Below the pieces are notes generated by a model. It was not told the origin of the DNA and did no database searches. It saw only the letters and a list, made by a program, of their open reading frames with translations. Position numbers and translations under genes: made by a program. A DNA stretch of 64,000 nt from Selenomonadaceae bacterium (GTDB taxonomy: Bacteria > Bacillota > Negativicutes > Selenomonadales > Selenomonadaceae). Numbering within the stretch: position 1 is the stretch's first letter; each line of letters starts with the position of its first letter. This document shows, one piece after another, positions 1-9,966 of this stretch. The stretch covers positions 1 through 64,000 of the forward strand of contig JAFXQM010000017.1 of the NCBI GenBank assembly GCA_017527075.1. Direction: 5' to 3'.

Positions 1-3000
1 CAAATCGCCGACAAAAATTCCTGCGTCGTCGATTCCAACCGTCATGGAGCCCGCCGTGGTAGTGATTACATTTTCGCCAATCGTTATCGGAATTTCATTC
101 GTGGCGAGCAAAGTCCCCGCGGTGAGCGTGATTGAATCAACGTCGGAAATATTTACCGTGTCCGTCGCGTTAATCGTAAATGCTTTGCTTGCCGTGATGG
201 AGAATGCGGTTTCGTTCGCTGAAAGGACGGAGCCCTGGCACTCAGCCGGCAATGTGACTTTCACGCCGTCGACGTGGACATTCGCGGGAATTTCATCGCC
301 GAGCGTCAGCGTGAAGTCGTCGCCCGTCTTGGTCAGCGCGCCGTAAAGTTTGCAGTCCTTTTTATCTTCCGTGATGTCCACGACGAGCGATTCGGGCGTC
401 TCGGAATTAATCGTGAGTTTTCCGCCGTCCGCTTGGGTGGTCGCCTGCCACTTCTCGCCCGTCAAATCCGCAACGTCAACTTCTTTTTCCACTTCGACGT
501 TAAGCAATTTATCGTCGGGCGAATACAAACCGATTGCTGTCTTAACGTAATTTTTCCCGAAGGTGAACGCGTCATTGTTGCCGAGCGCGGAAATGTTCGT
601 GAATTTTCCGTCGGCGGCAATCGCACGGATTGCCCCGTTCGTCACTTCGAGCGGATTATCGTCAGCGGTTGCCTGAGCCGTCGGATTGGTCGCGTTCAAA
701 GTGATTGTGCCGCTCTGGAGCGTCGAGCTGTCAGCGGTTGCGTCAATCACCAAGTCAATTCCTTTGAAGTAAGTCGCGCCGTTTACTGTCGTCGTGCCGC
801 TGGCATTAATCGTGGCGGGGAAATCCAAAGTCAAAGTACGATTCGCGCCGAGAGTGATTGAATTTATTCCGCCGTTGACCGTCTTCAAATCGAGTGCGTC
901 GCCGTCAAAAGTCAGCGTGGCCATATGAGTGGTCGGAGCCGTCACACTGTCGAAAACCAAAGCGTCCGTCGTTTCATCCGTGAGGTCGAGGCTTGAGCCG
1001 TCAGCCGCAATGATTCGCTGGAAAGTCTCGCCGAGGTAATAAATCGGGGTGGTCGAGGGGCGCAGCCGGTTATTGGTCGTGTCAAGTAAACCGACGCCCG
1101 TCATCTTGTACGTCGTGCCGTCAACCGTAAATTCTTCGCCCGTATTCAAATCGCCGACAAAAATTCCCGCGTCGTCGATTCCAACTGTCATCGTGCCGCT
1201 GGTCGTCGTGATTACATTTTCGCCAATCGTGACGGGAATGCCGTTGGTGGCGTTGAATGTGCCCTCGGTCAGGGTAACCGCAGTGACGTTGGTCATGGCG
1301 TGGGTCGTCGAATCAATCGTGAACGCCGAGCGCGCCGTGACGGAGAAGGTCGCGTCGCCCGCCGTGATACTCGTGCCCGCGCATGTCGTCGGAAGCTGAA
1401 CCGTCACGTTGTCCAAAATTATTCCGTTCAAGGCGGTGTCGGTGGTCGCCTGCGTCAAAGTGTAAACTTCATCCGCCAAGCTGATTGTGCCGTACTTAAC
1501 CGCCGCAGTCGGGGTGCCGATGTTGGCGACAAAGGCGTCCGCGGGGGTCGAATCATCAATCGTCAAAATGCCGCTCGGTGCCGAAATAACTTCCTTCCAA
1601 TCACCTGCAGTCAAATCGGCGGTGGTGATGGTGCCGCCGGCCGCGTCGCAGTTCAGTTGCGCGCCATTGCTCAAGCCGACGGAAGTCATCGTGTATTCGG
1701 CGGAATTGACGGAGAAAACGTCGCCCGCGTCCATGGCACTGATTGTAACCGCAGAGCTCGCCACGTTTACATTAACCGTGCCCGCAGTCGCTTCAATTTC
1801 CTCGTCGGTGGTGCCGTAGCGCGTCTTGACCGTCGAACCGTTCAGCGAGACCGTGCCGTCCGTTAAAATCGCCTCGCCCGCCTCCGTGATTATCGTCAAA
1901 TCATCTTGCGCGGCAAACGGGCTGTCGTTTATCGTAAAGGTCGCCGTGCCCGTGGTTTTTACCGTCGTGTCCAGGTCGGTGCTCAGGATTTTTACCGTGT
2001 CGAGCAAAATCTCCGTCATGATTTCGGGCTGACCGCCGCTCGTGGAGTTCAGCGTGTATTTATTGGCGGTGGAGTCGAAGGTAAACCGGGCAATGCGCGT
2101 GGTCGGATTAATTTCGCCGCTCTTTAAATCAACCACAATCGCCGAATCTACCGCAGGTTTCTCCCTCAAATCCAGTTGGTTATCCGCATTGAGCGCGATG
2201 ATGTCGTCGTAGTTTGTGCTTGTGATGTTTGTGTAAGAAATTCTGCCGCCGCTGAGCGTGGGGATGTAAAGCTTGACGGGATTGCCGCTCGAATTGAGTT
2301 GCACGAGGGTGGACGCGCCGTAAACTTTGTAGGACGTGTCGCCCACGGAGAAAACGTCGCTGTCGGACAGGCCGCCCAAGTTGTCCCAGTCGCCCGCCGT
2401 CGCCGTAGCCGTGATTGTGCCGCTCGTCGCGCCGATTGCCACTCGGTCGTTCGTGGAGGTAACCGCCTGCGCCCCCGCATTCAATGTTACCGTGCCGTCG
2501 TTTAGCGTGGAGCTCGTCGCCGTCGCGTCTATCTCCAAGCCGCTGCCCGTGTACGCCTTCTCGTTTATCGTGTAGGTGCCGTTGCCCGTCGTAAATATCG
2601 TCGCAAAATTAACCTTGAACGTCGCAGTCCCGTCCGCCGTCTGTATGTTGGGAATTAATCTGCCGGCGTCCAGATATTTTATGTCGTGTACGCCGTCCGT
2701 GTAGTCCAGCGTCGCCCGGCGGGTTTCCGCCTCGCTGTCCACTATGATATTTGCTCCGCTCGCCGCACTCACGCTCGTGAAGTCCAGACTGTTGTCATCC
2801 GTCAGCCTTATCATATTCGCCCAGCTGCTCTCGTCGGGCAAGACGTAATTGGTTACCCCCGCACTCGTCCACAGCATGGTGGTTGACGTGTCGATTACTT
2901 TCGTCAAGCCCGCTTCCGTCATCACGTAGCGACCCGTCGTCCCGCTGATTGTGAACTCGTCGTCGCTCGCAGGCGTAAACGTCATGCTTTCGGGCACGAA

Positions 3001-6000
3001 TTTTTCTATCGTCCCGCCTATCGTGTAGCTGTCCGTGCCCTTGTATACCGTGATTGCCTCGGCGTCGCTCGCTTTCACGGGTTTATCGGAGTAGTCCGCG
3101 CTGATTGTCGCCCTCACGTTGTCGGTTATCGTGATTGACGCGGGTGCCTCGTATGATTCGCCGACGTCGCCGCTGTATTTGCTCAGCTCCATGCCCCCGC
3201 TACCGTCGCGCTCGACTTGTCCGTAGGTTTTTGTCGGATTCGTCGTGTCATCAACGAGTATGACCGAGGATTCAATTTCCGTCGTCAGCTCGACCACGCC
3301 GTCCTTAACCTGCCACACACCCAGCCAAATATCCTCGCTCGTCGACTGCAAGGAACTCAGTGCCAGCTTGCCGTCCGCGGGATTGATTGACTTGAGCAGG
3401 TAGGAAATTTTGTCGGAGCCGGTTGCGGTCTTTGCCAAGCCCGCCTTTGTGTAGGTGTATGTCACGCCGTCAATTTTGAATTTGTCGCCCGTCGTGAGGT
3501 CTTCAACCGTCGTGGTGCCGTCCAATATGTGCACCGTGAAGCCGTCGCCTTCAACCAAGGAGTAAGCGTTCGCGTTGACGCTGACGCTTTCATTTGCCGT
3601 GGTGATTCCGCTGACGATAACTTCCGAGGAGCCGTAGCTGACGTTGACGCTTTCGGTCGCCGCGCTCACCGACTGCCCGTTCGCCATGATTGTCTGCGAT
3701 TTATTGCTCGCCCCGTCGAATACCAGCGCGCCGCTTTGCAGGCTGACTACTTGCGCCGTGTCCACGCTCAAAGCCTTGCCGTCGTAGTTGACGGTGTAAC
3801 CGCTCGTCGCTCGCGTCGCCATGAATTCATTGGAGCCCGCCTTGAGTGACACGTTTGCCAAATCACTCGACAGGCTGACGGGTTGGGCGTCCGCCGTAAA
3901 GGTAATTGTATTGAAGGTCGCCGCCGCGGGAGTCCTGCCGGTCGTGCCAAGAGTAAAGGTCGTGCCGCTCTTGCTTGCCGTGCCATAGATACTCGCCGCG
4001 TTGGAACCGTTGACGACGTAAGCCGACGTGATGGAGTTGAGAACCGTCGCCGCGCCCTCGTCAATCGTCAAGTTGCCCGTCGAATCAGTTTGAATTATGC
4101 CGTTCCATTTCGTCGCGTCCGTCAGATTCGCCACGTTGATTGCGCCGTCCGTCGTGGAGACGGTGTCGCCGTTCCAAAGAGCATCATTGTCTTGGCGTTG
4201 GAACCTGCCGTTCGCCAGCAATTCATACGTCGTGCCGTTGACCTTGAAATTTTCACCTGTTTGCAAGCCGCCGACGGAAACGCTCGTGCCGCTCACTGCC
4301 ACATTGACGCTGTCGCCCGCCCCGCTCATGGTGTAGCCGCCCGCCGTTATCGTTTGACGGTTATCGCTCAGCGCAATGGTGCCCGCCGTCTGACTGATGT
4401 TGCGCGCGTTGCCGATTATTGCGCCGTCCGCACTGTCGACCACCGAATAGCTCGCCGTGTCGCTGACCGTGAATTGTGCCCCGCTGCTTTGCACGCTGAT
4501 ATTTGCGCCGCAGAAGTTGCCCGCCTCCACGTTCAGTGTGTTGTTGGTCGTCACTGCTATGGCCGTATAGCCGCTGTCCGTCCAGTCGTTTGTATCCTTG
4601 ACAATCGAGTAGGTGCCGTCGGTTTTTGTCACTTGCGCACATCGACGGTTCTTGCCCTCGTCCAAGATAATCCAGCGGTCAACGTCTTCATCCGTGGGCG
4701 GGATAGTCAAGATGTTGTCCTTGCCCGTGGCGATGTACAGCCAGTTGCTTTCGTCGACGACCTCGCTGAGTTTTGCTTCCTTGGTTGTGACGGCCGAATT
4801 GTTGATGAAGATTTGGTTGTCGGTCATCAATCCGAGCTCCGCTTTGACGGAATACTCTTTGCCGGCGATGAAGAAAGATTCGTCCTCGTCCAAAGAGCTG
4901 AGGGTTGCGTCGCCGCTGAGGACTGAGACGTCCAGTTCCAAGCCGCCCGCTTTGTAGACAGTATTTTCGCCGACGGTTATGCTTTCGATCCCCGACTCTG
5001 CCGCTGCCACAAGTCCCGCCGTCTGCGTGATGGCATTTGTTCCGCCGATGATTGCGCCGCCCGAACTTTTATCCGTGATGGTGAAAACGCTGTCGTCGGT
5101 GTCGAGGACAAACTCTGCGCCCGACCTGATGCCTTTAAAGTTCGAGCTCTTGAACGCCGCGTCTATGCTGATTGTCGAGTCGTTTACGTTAATCGTGTAG
5201 CCGTTTTCCCAAGCGTCGCCGTTTTCCACAGTGGTAAGCACAAAGCCCGCCAGGCTGGAGCCGGTGACTTCGCCGTAAAGTTTCGAGGGTTGAGTTGTGT
5301 CGCTGAAGGTGTCGACGAGGTAGCCATTGAATGGATAGCTGCCGTTAATGGAAACGCCGCTGACTGACGCCGTGCCAATCATGTCAACCATCTCGGCGTG
5401 AGCAGCACTGACGACGGACAAAGCCATCGAGGTTGCGTCGTGAGCGGGTTTGGAGCCGCGCAAGAGCTGAACGCCGTTACGAAGTCCGGCATTGGTGAAT
5501 GTGTAGTCATTGCCCCCGACTTTGAATTCATGACCGACTTCGAGCCCCGCGATAGAGCCGTCGCCACTTGCACCGCCCGTCATGAGGGTAACTTTTTCGG
5601 AAGAAGTGACGAGTTGGCCGCCGACATTAACACCGCCGCTGATGTTGGAGTCGGCAGTGAGGGAGCCGTTAATGAGCGTGGCGGCTTTTGCACCGACAAG
5701 ACCCGTTTCACCGGTGGAGCCGTTGATAGTGACTTGGAAAGTGTCGCTTGAGGCATCGGTGACCATGAGAGTGGAGCGAGCGGAGGTAAGGGAGACGTTC
5801 AAGAAATTTTTATCGGCGGAAAGAGTGGTACGGGAGGAGCCGCTGTTAATGGAAACTTGGTCGAGGGTGCCGAGGTCGTTAGAGTTGGCGGAGAGTTGGT
5901 AGTGATTGTTGCCGGGTTTAGTGACTTTGCCGAAGGTGTTGGAGAAATCATCGTTCATGAGTACGCCTGTGACGGATTCGGAAGGGGTGACGGTGATTTT

Positions 6001-8631
6001 GTTGTCATGAACGAGAATGAGACCGCCCCAATTAGAATCGGTATCGAGGTCGGCGACGGAGACGGAATTGCCGCTGAGGGAATAGTTATCGGATTCTTTA
6101 ATCCAAATACTTTGCGGGTTATTGCGCATGAAGCCTGCGGGAGTGACGGAATGCTGAGAGGAATCGTAAGAGAAGATGTCGCCGGTATTGAGGCCGCTGA
6201 CGGTGACGGCGGAGTCGTTGATAGAAAAAGTCATGCCGTTGCCCGCGTCGACAGAAAAAGATTTGCCGTTGAAAGAAAATTTTGCGGTATCGGAGGCGAC
6301 GACGGAGAAGGTGGAGCCGCTGAGTGAAACGGTCAAAGAATTGGAAGAGGAGTCGAGAGCGAGGACGGAGCCGCTTGCGCCGAGGCGGATATTTTGGCCG
6401 CGCGTGGCAGTGATGGAGCCGCTGATGAGAGTGATATTGGTCGCGCCCGAGACGGTGGGATTGGCGTCGGAGTTTACGGTGAAATTGCCCGAAGTGGTGT
6501 CGGTGACGCGGAAGGTAGCGTAGCGAGTGATGAAGTCAACGGTGTCATTGACGAGGGATTTATTAACGGAGAGGGAGCCGCTCGTTAGTGAAACGCTGTC
6601 GACGGCAGAGGCAAAGGAGCCCGCGCCGCGAACGGTATCGAGAGTGAAGTTGGAGCTGTCGACATTGACGGAAGCCAGCGCGGCGGAAGGATTGGTGACG
6701 TTATCGAAAACGACCGCGCCGACGGAAGGGAGAGAGGAGCCGATAGCGAGGACTTTGGAAGAATTGGGAGCGATGACGACGGAACCTGAGCCGAGTGCGC
6801 CGAGAGTGGCACTTACGCCGGTGGAGCCCGAAGGAATTCCCAAATCATAAACTTTGGCAGATGAGCCGCTTAATTCGTAGAGGAGGGAGGAGCCGCCCAG
6901 GAGCGTGTAATTTTTTGTGCCGGCGGAGGTTTGAACGTTAAAAGATTCGCCGGTGTCGATATCTTGGACGATGACATTGGAGCCCGAAGAAATTAAGTCA
7001 ATGCCGTCGGAGCCCGAATAAGAGGAAACGGAATAAATGGACGCAGAATCGGAGGCGGCAAGGGTTTGAGCGGAATTATCGGTGTGAATGGTGCCGCTGA
7101 CCAAGCTGACGGCAGAAGAATCGACAGAAATTCCGCCGCCGCTTACGGTTTGAAAAGTGAAGTCGGAAGTTGAATCGCGGGAAATAAAAGTGGTGGAGGC
7201 GTTTTCGATTGTAATTTCCACATCGGCGAGATATTGATTGAATTGGACGCTGAGCCCGTCTTGGACGACGACGGAAGTAAGTTTGTCGTTGCCTTCGGTG
7301 GCAGGGTCGTATCCAACCAAAGAAACGGAAGTGGACGAGGTGCGCGAAATTTTTCCGTAGTTGTGTTCGGGATATTCGTCTTTGTCTATGTCAAAGGGAT
7401 TGACGAAATAATATTCGGGGGCAGATTCGGACAAAGTGGCGGCATTGGAGCCGCTGACCACGTTGATATTGTCGCCCGATTTGGAGATGGTGATGGTGCC
7501 GTCGGTTTGACAAATTTCTCTTAAGAAAGTGGAAGAGGAAATGTTCAAATCGGCAATGGAAATTTCGTCGTCCGATGTCGCCGCACCAACCTTGGTGTGA
7601 GTTTTGCCGTCGGAATCGGCATATTGGGCAACGAGAAGCGAGCCGCCCATGATGTAAGTGACGCCGTCTGATGTTGTGACTTTATCGCCTTTTGTCCAGC
7701 CGGAAATGTAAAAATTGGAGCCGTCGTTTTCGTTTACCAAAGTGATTGAGGTGCCTGAGCTGATGGTATAAGTCACGCCGTTGTAGGTGATGGTGTCGTT
7801 TACGTTGGAGGTGGTGATGTAAGTTTTGCCGTCTTTTATGGTTGCGTTAATGGTTGAGATGTAAGGGGAGACGGTTCCCGCGGCGGCCGTGAAAGTAAAA
7901 TTGCCGATAGTAAAATTGCCGAGCCTGTTTTCGGGGGTAGGCGCGCCTCTCAAATAAGTGGCAAGGGCAACTGCCGTCTCGGTTTCGCCGGGGGTGATGG
8001 TATAAGAAATACCGCAGTTATTGCTGGCATAACCTGTCAAATTGACAGTGGAACCGTCCGCGCCCAATTTGATAGGATGACTTGAATTGCCCGTGTTACG
8101 AAAAGTACCGCTTAAAACAATAACCGCGTCGCCTGCGGGATACAAGAATTCGGTGTAGGCACCACTTGGAACGGTAAAAATTGGCACGCCGTCGGAGTTT
8201 GTGGAAACGGTCGCGCCGCCCGGTGTGTCCAGCGTGTAATCTTTGTAAGAGCCGTCGCTCGCCACCACGCGGAAAAGTTCCTTTCCGCTTGCGTTCAAGG
8301 TGAGCGGACTGTCGGCTGTGACATTGCGCGCAACCAAAGTGCCGCCGGTTGTGCTTGTGGCTTTATAAAGCGTGTTGTTGTAAACAAATCTGTAGTCGCC
8401 CACGTCAACTTGGCTGTTGCCACTCATCGAGACCGTTGCGCCGCTTGGGTTTCTTGCGGCAGTCAAATAGACTGAGGCTCTTTCCGGCGAGGGGTCGCCC
8501 GTCACACTCGTGAGCGCAACCGAGGATGTAACGGTGTAAGTCGTGCCGTTCTTAGTATAAGACCACGTGCCGCCGCTCCCACTCCAAGCACCTTCGGCAA
8601 ATCTTTGCAGGTCGAAGCTGAATCCTTCCAT
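1..8631 (-). CDS. Giant repetitive surface/secreted protein, N-terminal 2,877 codons (partial)
   Basis: The minus strand is open without a stop from the ATG at 8631 to the window edge, so at least 2,877 codons are present and the C-terminus is missing. The protein begins MEGFSFDLQRFAEG and has no classical signal peptide. The rest is Ser/Thr/Asn/Gly/Asp-rich, poor in Cys, and built of degenerate modules such as GEEFTVDGTTYKMTGVGL and SDVFSVGDTSYKVYGAS, typical of beta-solenoid or adhesin-like proteins. Near-identical DNA at 1-90 and 1147-1236 (384-codon scale) shows long-range internal duplication. Type I export through an unseen C-terminal signal is possible, given the RTX protein at 22868, but is inference. 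An extended -10 (TGATATAAT) lies at 8715-8723. The many short plus-strand frames in this region are shadows. No enzymatic domain was recognised. Confidence 0.85.
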   Translation of the reverse strand, partial: MEGFSFDLQRFAEGAWSGSGGTWSYTKNGTTYTVTSSVALTSVTGDPSPERASVYLTAARNPSGATVSMSGNSQVDVGDYRFVYNNTLYKATSTTGGTLVARNVTADSPLTLNASGKELFRVVASDGSYKDYTLDTPGGATVSTNSDGVPIFTVPSGAYTEFLYPAGDAVIVLSGTFRNTGNSSHPIKLGADGSTVNLTGYASNNCGISYTITPGETETAVALATYLRGAPTPENRLGNFTIGNFTFTAAAGTVSPYISTINATIKDGKTYITTSNVNDTITYNGVTYTISSGTSITLVNENDGSNFYISGWTKGDKVTTSDGVTYIMGGSLLVAQYADSDGKTHTKVGAATSDDEISIADLNISSSTFLREICQTDGTITISKSGDNINVVSGSNAATLSESAPEYYFVNPFDIDKDEYPEHNYGKISRTSSTSVSLVGYDPATEGNDKLTSVVVQDGLSVQFNQYLADVEITIENASTTFISRDSTSDFTFQTVSGGGISVDSSAVSLVSGTIHTDNSAQTLAASDSASIYSVSSYSGSDGIDLISSGSNVIVQDIDTGESFNVQTSAGTKNYTLLGGSSLLYELSGSSAKVYDLGIPSGSTGVSATLGALGSGSVVIAPNSSKVLAIGSSLPSVGAVVFDNVTNPSAALASVNVDSSNFTLDTVRGAGSFASAVDSVSLTSGSLSVNKSLVNDTVDFITRYATFRVTDTTSGNFTVNSDANPTVSGATNITLISGSITATRGQNIRLGASGSVLALDSSSNSLTVSLSGSTFSVVASDTAKFSFNGKSFSVDAGNGMTFSINDSAVTVSGLNTGDIFSYDSSQHSVTPAGFMRNNPQSIWIKESDNYSLSGNSVSVADLDTDSNWGGLILVHDNKITVTPSESVTGVLMNDDFSNTFGKVTKPGNNHYQLSANSNDLGTLDQVSINSGSSRTTLSADKNFLNVSLTSARSTLMVTDASSDTFQVTINGSTGETGLVGAKAATLINGSLTADSNISGGVNVGGQLVTSSEKVTLMTGGASGDGSIAGLEVGHEFKVGGNDYTFTNAGLRNGVQLLRGSKPAHDATSMALSVVSAAHAEMVDMIGTASVSGVSINGSYPFNGYLVDTFSDTTQPSKLYGEVTGSSLAGFVLTTVENGDAWENGYTINVNDSTISIDAAFKSSNFKGIRSGAEFVLDTDDSVFTITDKSSGGAIIGGTNAITQTAGLVAAAESGIESITVGENTVYKAGGLELDVSVLSGDATLSSLDEDESFFIAGKEYSVKAELGLMTDNQIFINNSAVTTKEAKLSEVVDESNWLYIATGKDNILTIPPTDEDVDRWIILDEGKNRRCAQVTKTDGTYSIVKDTNDWTDSGYTAIAVTTNNTLNVEAGNFCGANISVQSSGAQFTVSDTASYSVVDSADGAIIGNARNISQTAGTIALSDNRQTITAGGYTMSGAGDSVNVAVSGTSVSVGGLQTGENFKVNGTTYELLANGRFQRQDNDALWNGDTVSTTDGAINVANLTDATKWNGIIQTDSTGNLTIDEGAATVLNSITSAYVVNGSNAASIYGTASKSGTTFTLGTTGRTPAAATFNTITFTADAQPVSLSSDLANVSLKAGSNEFMATRATSGYTVNYDGKALSVDTAQVVSLQSGALVFDGASNKSQTIMANGQSVSAATESVNVSYGSSEVIVSGITTANESVSVNANAYSLVEGDGFTVHILDGTTTVEDLTTGDKFKIDGVTYTYTKAGLAKTATGSDKISYLLKSINPADGKLALSSLQSTSEDIWLGVWQVKDGVVELTTEIESSVILVDDTTNPTKTYGQVERDGSGGMELSKYSGDVGESYEAPASITITDNVRATISADYSDKPVKASDAEAITVYKGTDSYTIGGTIEKFVPESMTFTPASDDEFTISGTTGRYVMTEAGLTKVIDTSTTMLWTSAGVTNYVLPDESSWANMIRLTDDNSLDFTSVSAASGANIIVDSEAETRRATLDYTDGVHDIKYLDAGRLIPNIQTADGTATFKVNFATIFTTGNGTYTINEKAYTGSGLEIDATATSSTLNDGTVTLNAGAQAVTSTNDRVAIGATSGTITATATAGDWDNLGGLSDSDVFSVGDTSYKVYGASTLVQLNSSGNPVKLYIPTLSGGRISYTNITSTNYDDIIALNADNQLDLREKPAVDSAIVVDLKSGEINPTTRIARFTFDSTANKYTLNSTSGGQPEIMTEILLDTVKILSTDLDTTVKTTGTATFTINDSPFAAQDDLTIITEAGEAILTDGTVSLNGSTVKTRYGTTDEEIEATAGTVNVNVASSAVTISAMDAGDVFSVNSAEYTMTSVGLSNGAQLNCDAAGGTITTADLTAGDWKEVISAPSGILTIDDSTPADAFVANIGTPTAAVKYGTISLADEVYTLTQATTDTALNGIILDNVTVQLPTTCAGTSITAGDATFSVTARSAFTIDSTTHAMTNVTAVTLTEGTFNATNGIPVTIGENVITTTSGTMTVGIDDAGIFVGDLNTGEEFTVDGTTYKMTGVGLLDTTNNRLRPSTTPIYYLGETFQRIIAADGSSLDLTDETTDALVFDSVTAPTTHMATLTFDGDALDLKTVNGGINSITLGANRTLTLDFPATINASGTTTVNGATYFKGIDLVIDATADSSTLQSGTITLNATNPTAQATADDNPLEVTNGAIRAIAADGKFTNISALGNNDAFTFGKNYVKTAIGLYSPDDKLLNVEVEKEVDVADLTGEKWQATTQADGGKLTINSETPESLVVDITEDKKDCKLYGALTKTGDDFTLTLGDEIPANVHVDGVKVTLPAECQGSVLSANETAFSITASKAFTINATDTVNISDVDSITLTAGTLLATNEIPITIGENVITTTAGSMTVGIDDAGIFVGDL

Positions 8632-8714
8632 AATCTATCGAAGCTCCTTTCCGAGTTCTTGTTTTCTTAAGAGATAAATCGAAGAAATGACGTTACCGCT
8701 TAATCGTTGAGCCA

Positions 8715-8723
8715 ATTATATCA
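8715..8723 (-). promoter_or_regulatory. Extended -10 promoter for the giant protein gene
   Basis: Read on the minus strand this is TGATATAAT, a consensus extended -10. It lies about 85 nt upstream of the ATG at 8631, and no good -35 is present at 17 nt. The leader between them has no obvious hairpin. Confidence 0.5.
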
Positions 8724-8760
8724 ATCGAGGCTTTGAAATTTATTAGGGCTTTGTTAAAAA

Positions 8761-8821
8761 TAGGAACTAGGAACCGGAAAAAACTTCCCAATTCCTAATT
8801 CCTCATTCCTAATTCCTAATT
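8761..8821. repeat. Palindromic heptanucleotide-repeat element
   Basis: A short left arm (TAGGAACTAGGAACC) faces a right arm of CATTCCT/AATTCCT heptads across an A-rich loop. The arms are complementary, so the element can fold into a hairpin. The stop codon of the neighbouring mmdB (8820-8822) lies at its end. It belongs to the same family as the elements at 17354, 29777, 41000, 45953, 48193, 53678, 56788 and 59145. Confidence 0.75.
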
Positions 8822-9953
8822 ATTTAAGCATGGCAAGCATGGTGCCCGCAGCCACCGCAGTGCCGATAACGCCTGCGACATTGGGACCCATGGCGTGCAT
8901 GAGCAGATAATTGCCCGGCTTTGACTTCATGCCGACGAGCTGAGAGACGCGCGCCGCCATCGGGACAGCACTCACGCCCGCCGAGCCGATTAGCGGATTA
9001 ATTTCTCCGCCCGTGAATTTGCACATGATTTTTCCGAAAATCAAACCGCCCGCAGTGCCGCCCATGAATGCGACGAGACCGAGCGCGATAATCAGCAGGG
9101 TGTCTGTGCGCAAGAAAGATTCCGCGCTCATTGTCATGCCCGTGCCCGTGCCGAGGAAAATCGTGACGATATTAATCAAAGCATTTTGCGCGGTGTCGGA
9201 AAGTCTGTCCGTCACGCCCGATTCTCTGAACAGATTTCCCAGCATGAGGCAGCCGAGCAACGCGGCGATTGGCGGCAAGAGCAGGCTGATAAAAATCGTC
9301 GACACAATCGGGAAAACGACGCGCTCAAATTTCGTGACTGGCCGCAATTCCTTCATGACGATTTCGCGTTCCTTCTGCGTGGTCATGAGTTTCATAATCG
9401 GCGGTTGAATCAGCGGGACGAGCGACATATAAGAATAAGCCGCCACCGCGATTGCGCCGAGCAAATGAGGAGCGAGTTTCGTCGACAGATAAATGGACGT
9501 GGGACCGTCCGCGCCGCCGATGATTCCGATAGCCGCCGCCTCGTGCACATCAAAGCCGACGAGCATTGCGCCGCCGAGTGCGACGAATACGCCAATCTGC
9601 GCGGCCGCACCGAGGAGCAAAGTCGACGGGCGGGCGAGCAACGGGCTGAAGTCGGTCATTGCCCCGATACCCAAAAAGATAAGCGGCGGGAAAATTTCGT
9701 AGGTGATGCCGTAGTTAATCGCTTTCATGACGTTCATTTCCTCGCCGAAAAAGCCCGTGTTCGGGAAGTTGGCAAGGATACAGCCGAAAGCAATTGGTCC
9801 CAAGAGGAGCGGTTCAAACTCTTTGACGAACGCCATGTACAAGAGGAGCAAGCCGACGAGAATCATAATGCCGTTGCCCGGGGTGAAGGCGGAAAAGCCG
9901 CTGTCATTCCACACAGCCTGGAGCGACACGCTGAATGCATTTAAAGCTTCCAA
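8820..9953 (-). CDS. mmdB: Sodium-pumping methylmalonyl-CoA/oxaloacetate decarboxylase, beta subunit
   Basis: This 377-residue polytopic membrane protein is the carboxybiotin decarboxylase that couples CO2 release to Na+ export. It has the expected full length and about ten hydrophobic segments. It carries family signatures including GGADGPTSIYLSTKLAP, the conserved YSYMSLVPLIQPP segment and the C-terminal GPNVAGVIGTAVAAG. The delta subunit gene lies 13 nt upstream on the same strand. The alpha, epsilon-like and carrier subunits are 47 kb away at 57041-59140. Sequence alone does not separate oxaloacetate from methylmalonyl-CoA versions; the mmdA locus in this window favours methylmalonyl-CoA. 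The stop codon lies in a heptad-repeat element. Confidence 0.93.
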   Translation of the reverse strand: MEALNAFSVSLQAVWNDSGFSAFTPGNGIMILVGLLLLYMAFVKEFEPLLLGPIAFGCILANFPNTGFFGEEMNVMKAINYGITYEIFPPLIFLGIGAMTDFSPLLARPSTLLLGAAAQIGVFVALGGAMLVGFDVHEAAAIGIIGGADGPTSIYLSTKLAPHLLGAIAVAAYSYMSLVPLIQPPIMKLMTTQKEREIVMKELRPVTKFERVVFPIVSTIFISLLLPPIAALLGCLMLGNLFRESGVTDRLSDTAQNALINIVTIFLGTGTGMTMSAESFLRTDTLLIIALGLVAFMGGTAGGLIFGKIMCKFTGGEINPLIGSAGVSAVPMAARVSQLVGMKSKPGNYLLMHAMGPNVAGVIGTAVAAGTMLAMLK

Positions 9954-9966
9954 AAAATATCACTCC

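Noticed and set aside
44..7524. Series of plus-strand open frames of 60-195 codons across the first 7.5 kb
   Set aside because: They are shadows of one minus-strand frame without stops from 8631 to the edge, lack ribosome sites, and their translations are low-complexity antisense of the repeats.
9186..9944. Plus-strand frame of 252 codons opposite mmdB
   Set aside because: It is antisense to a well-supported membrane protein and shows no family motif.
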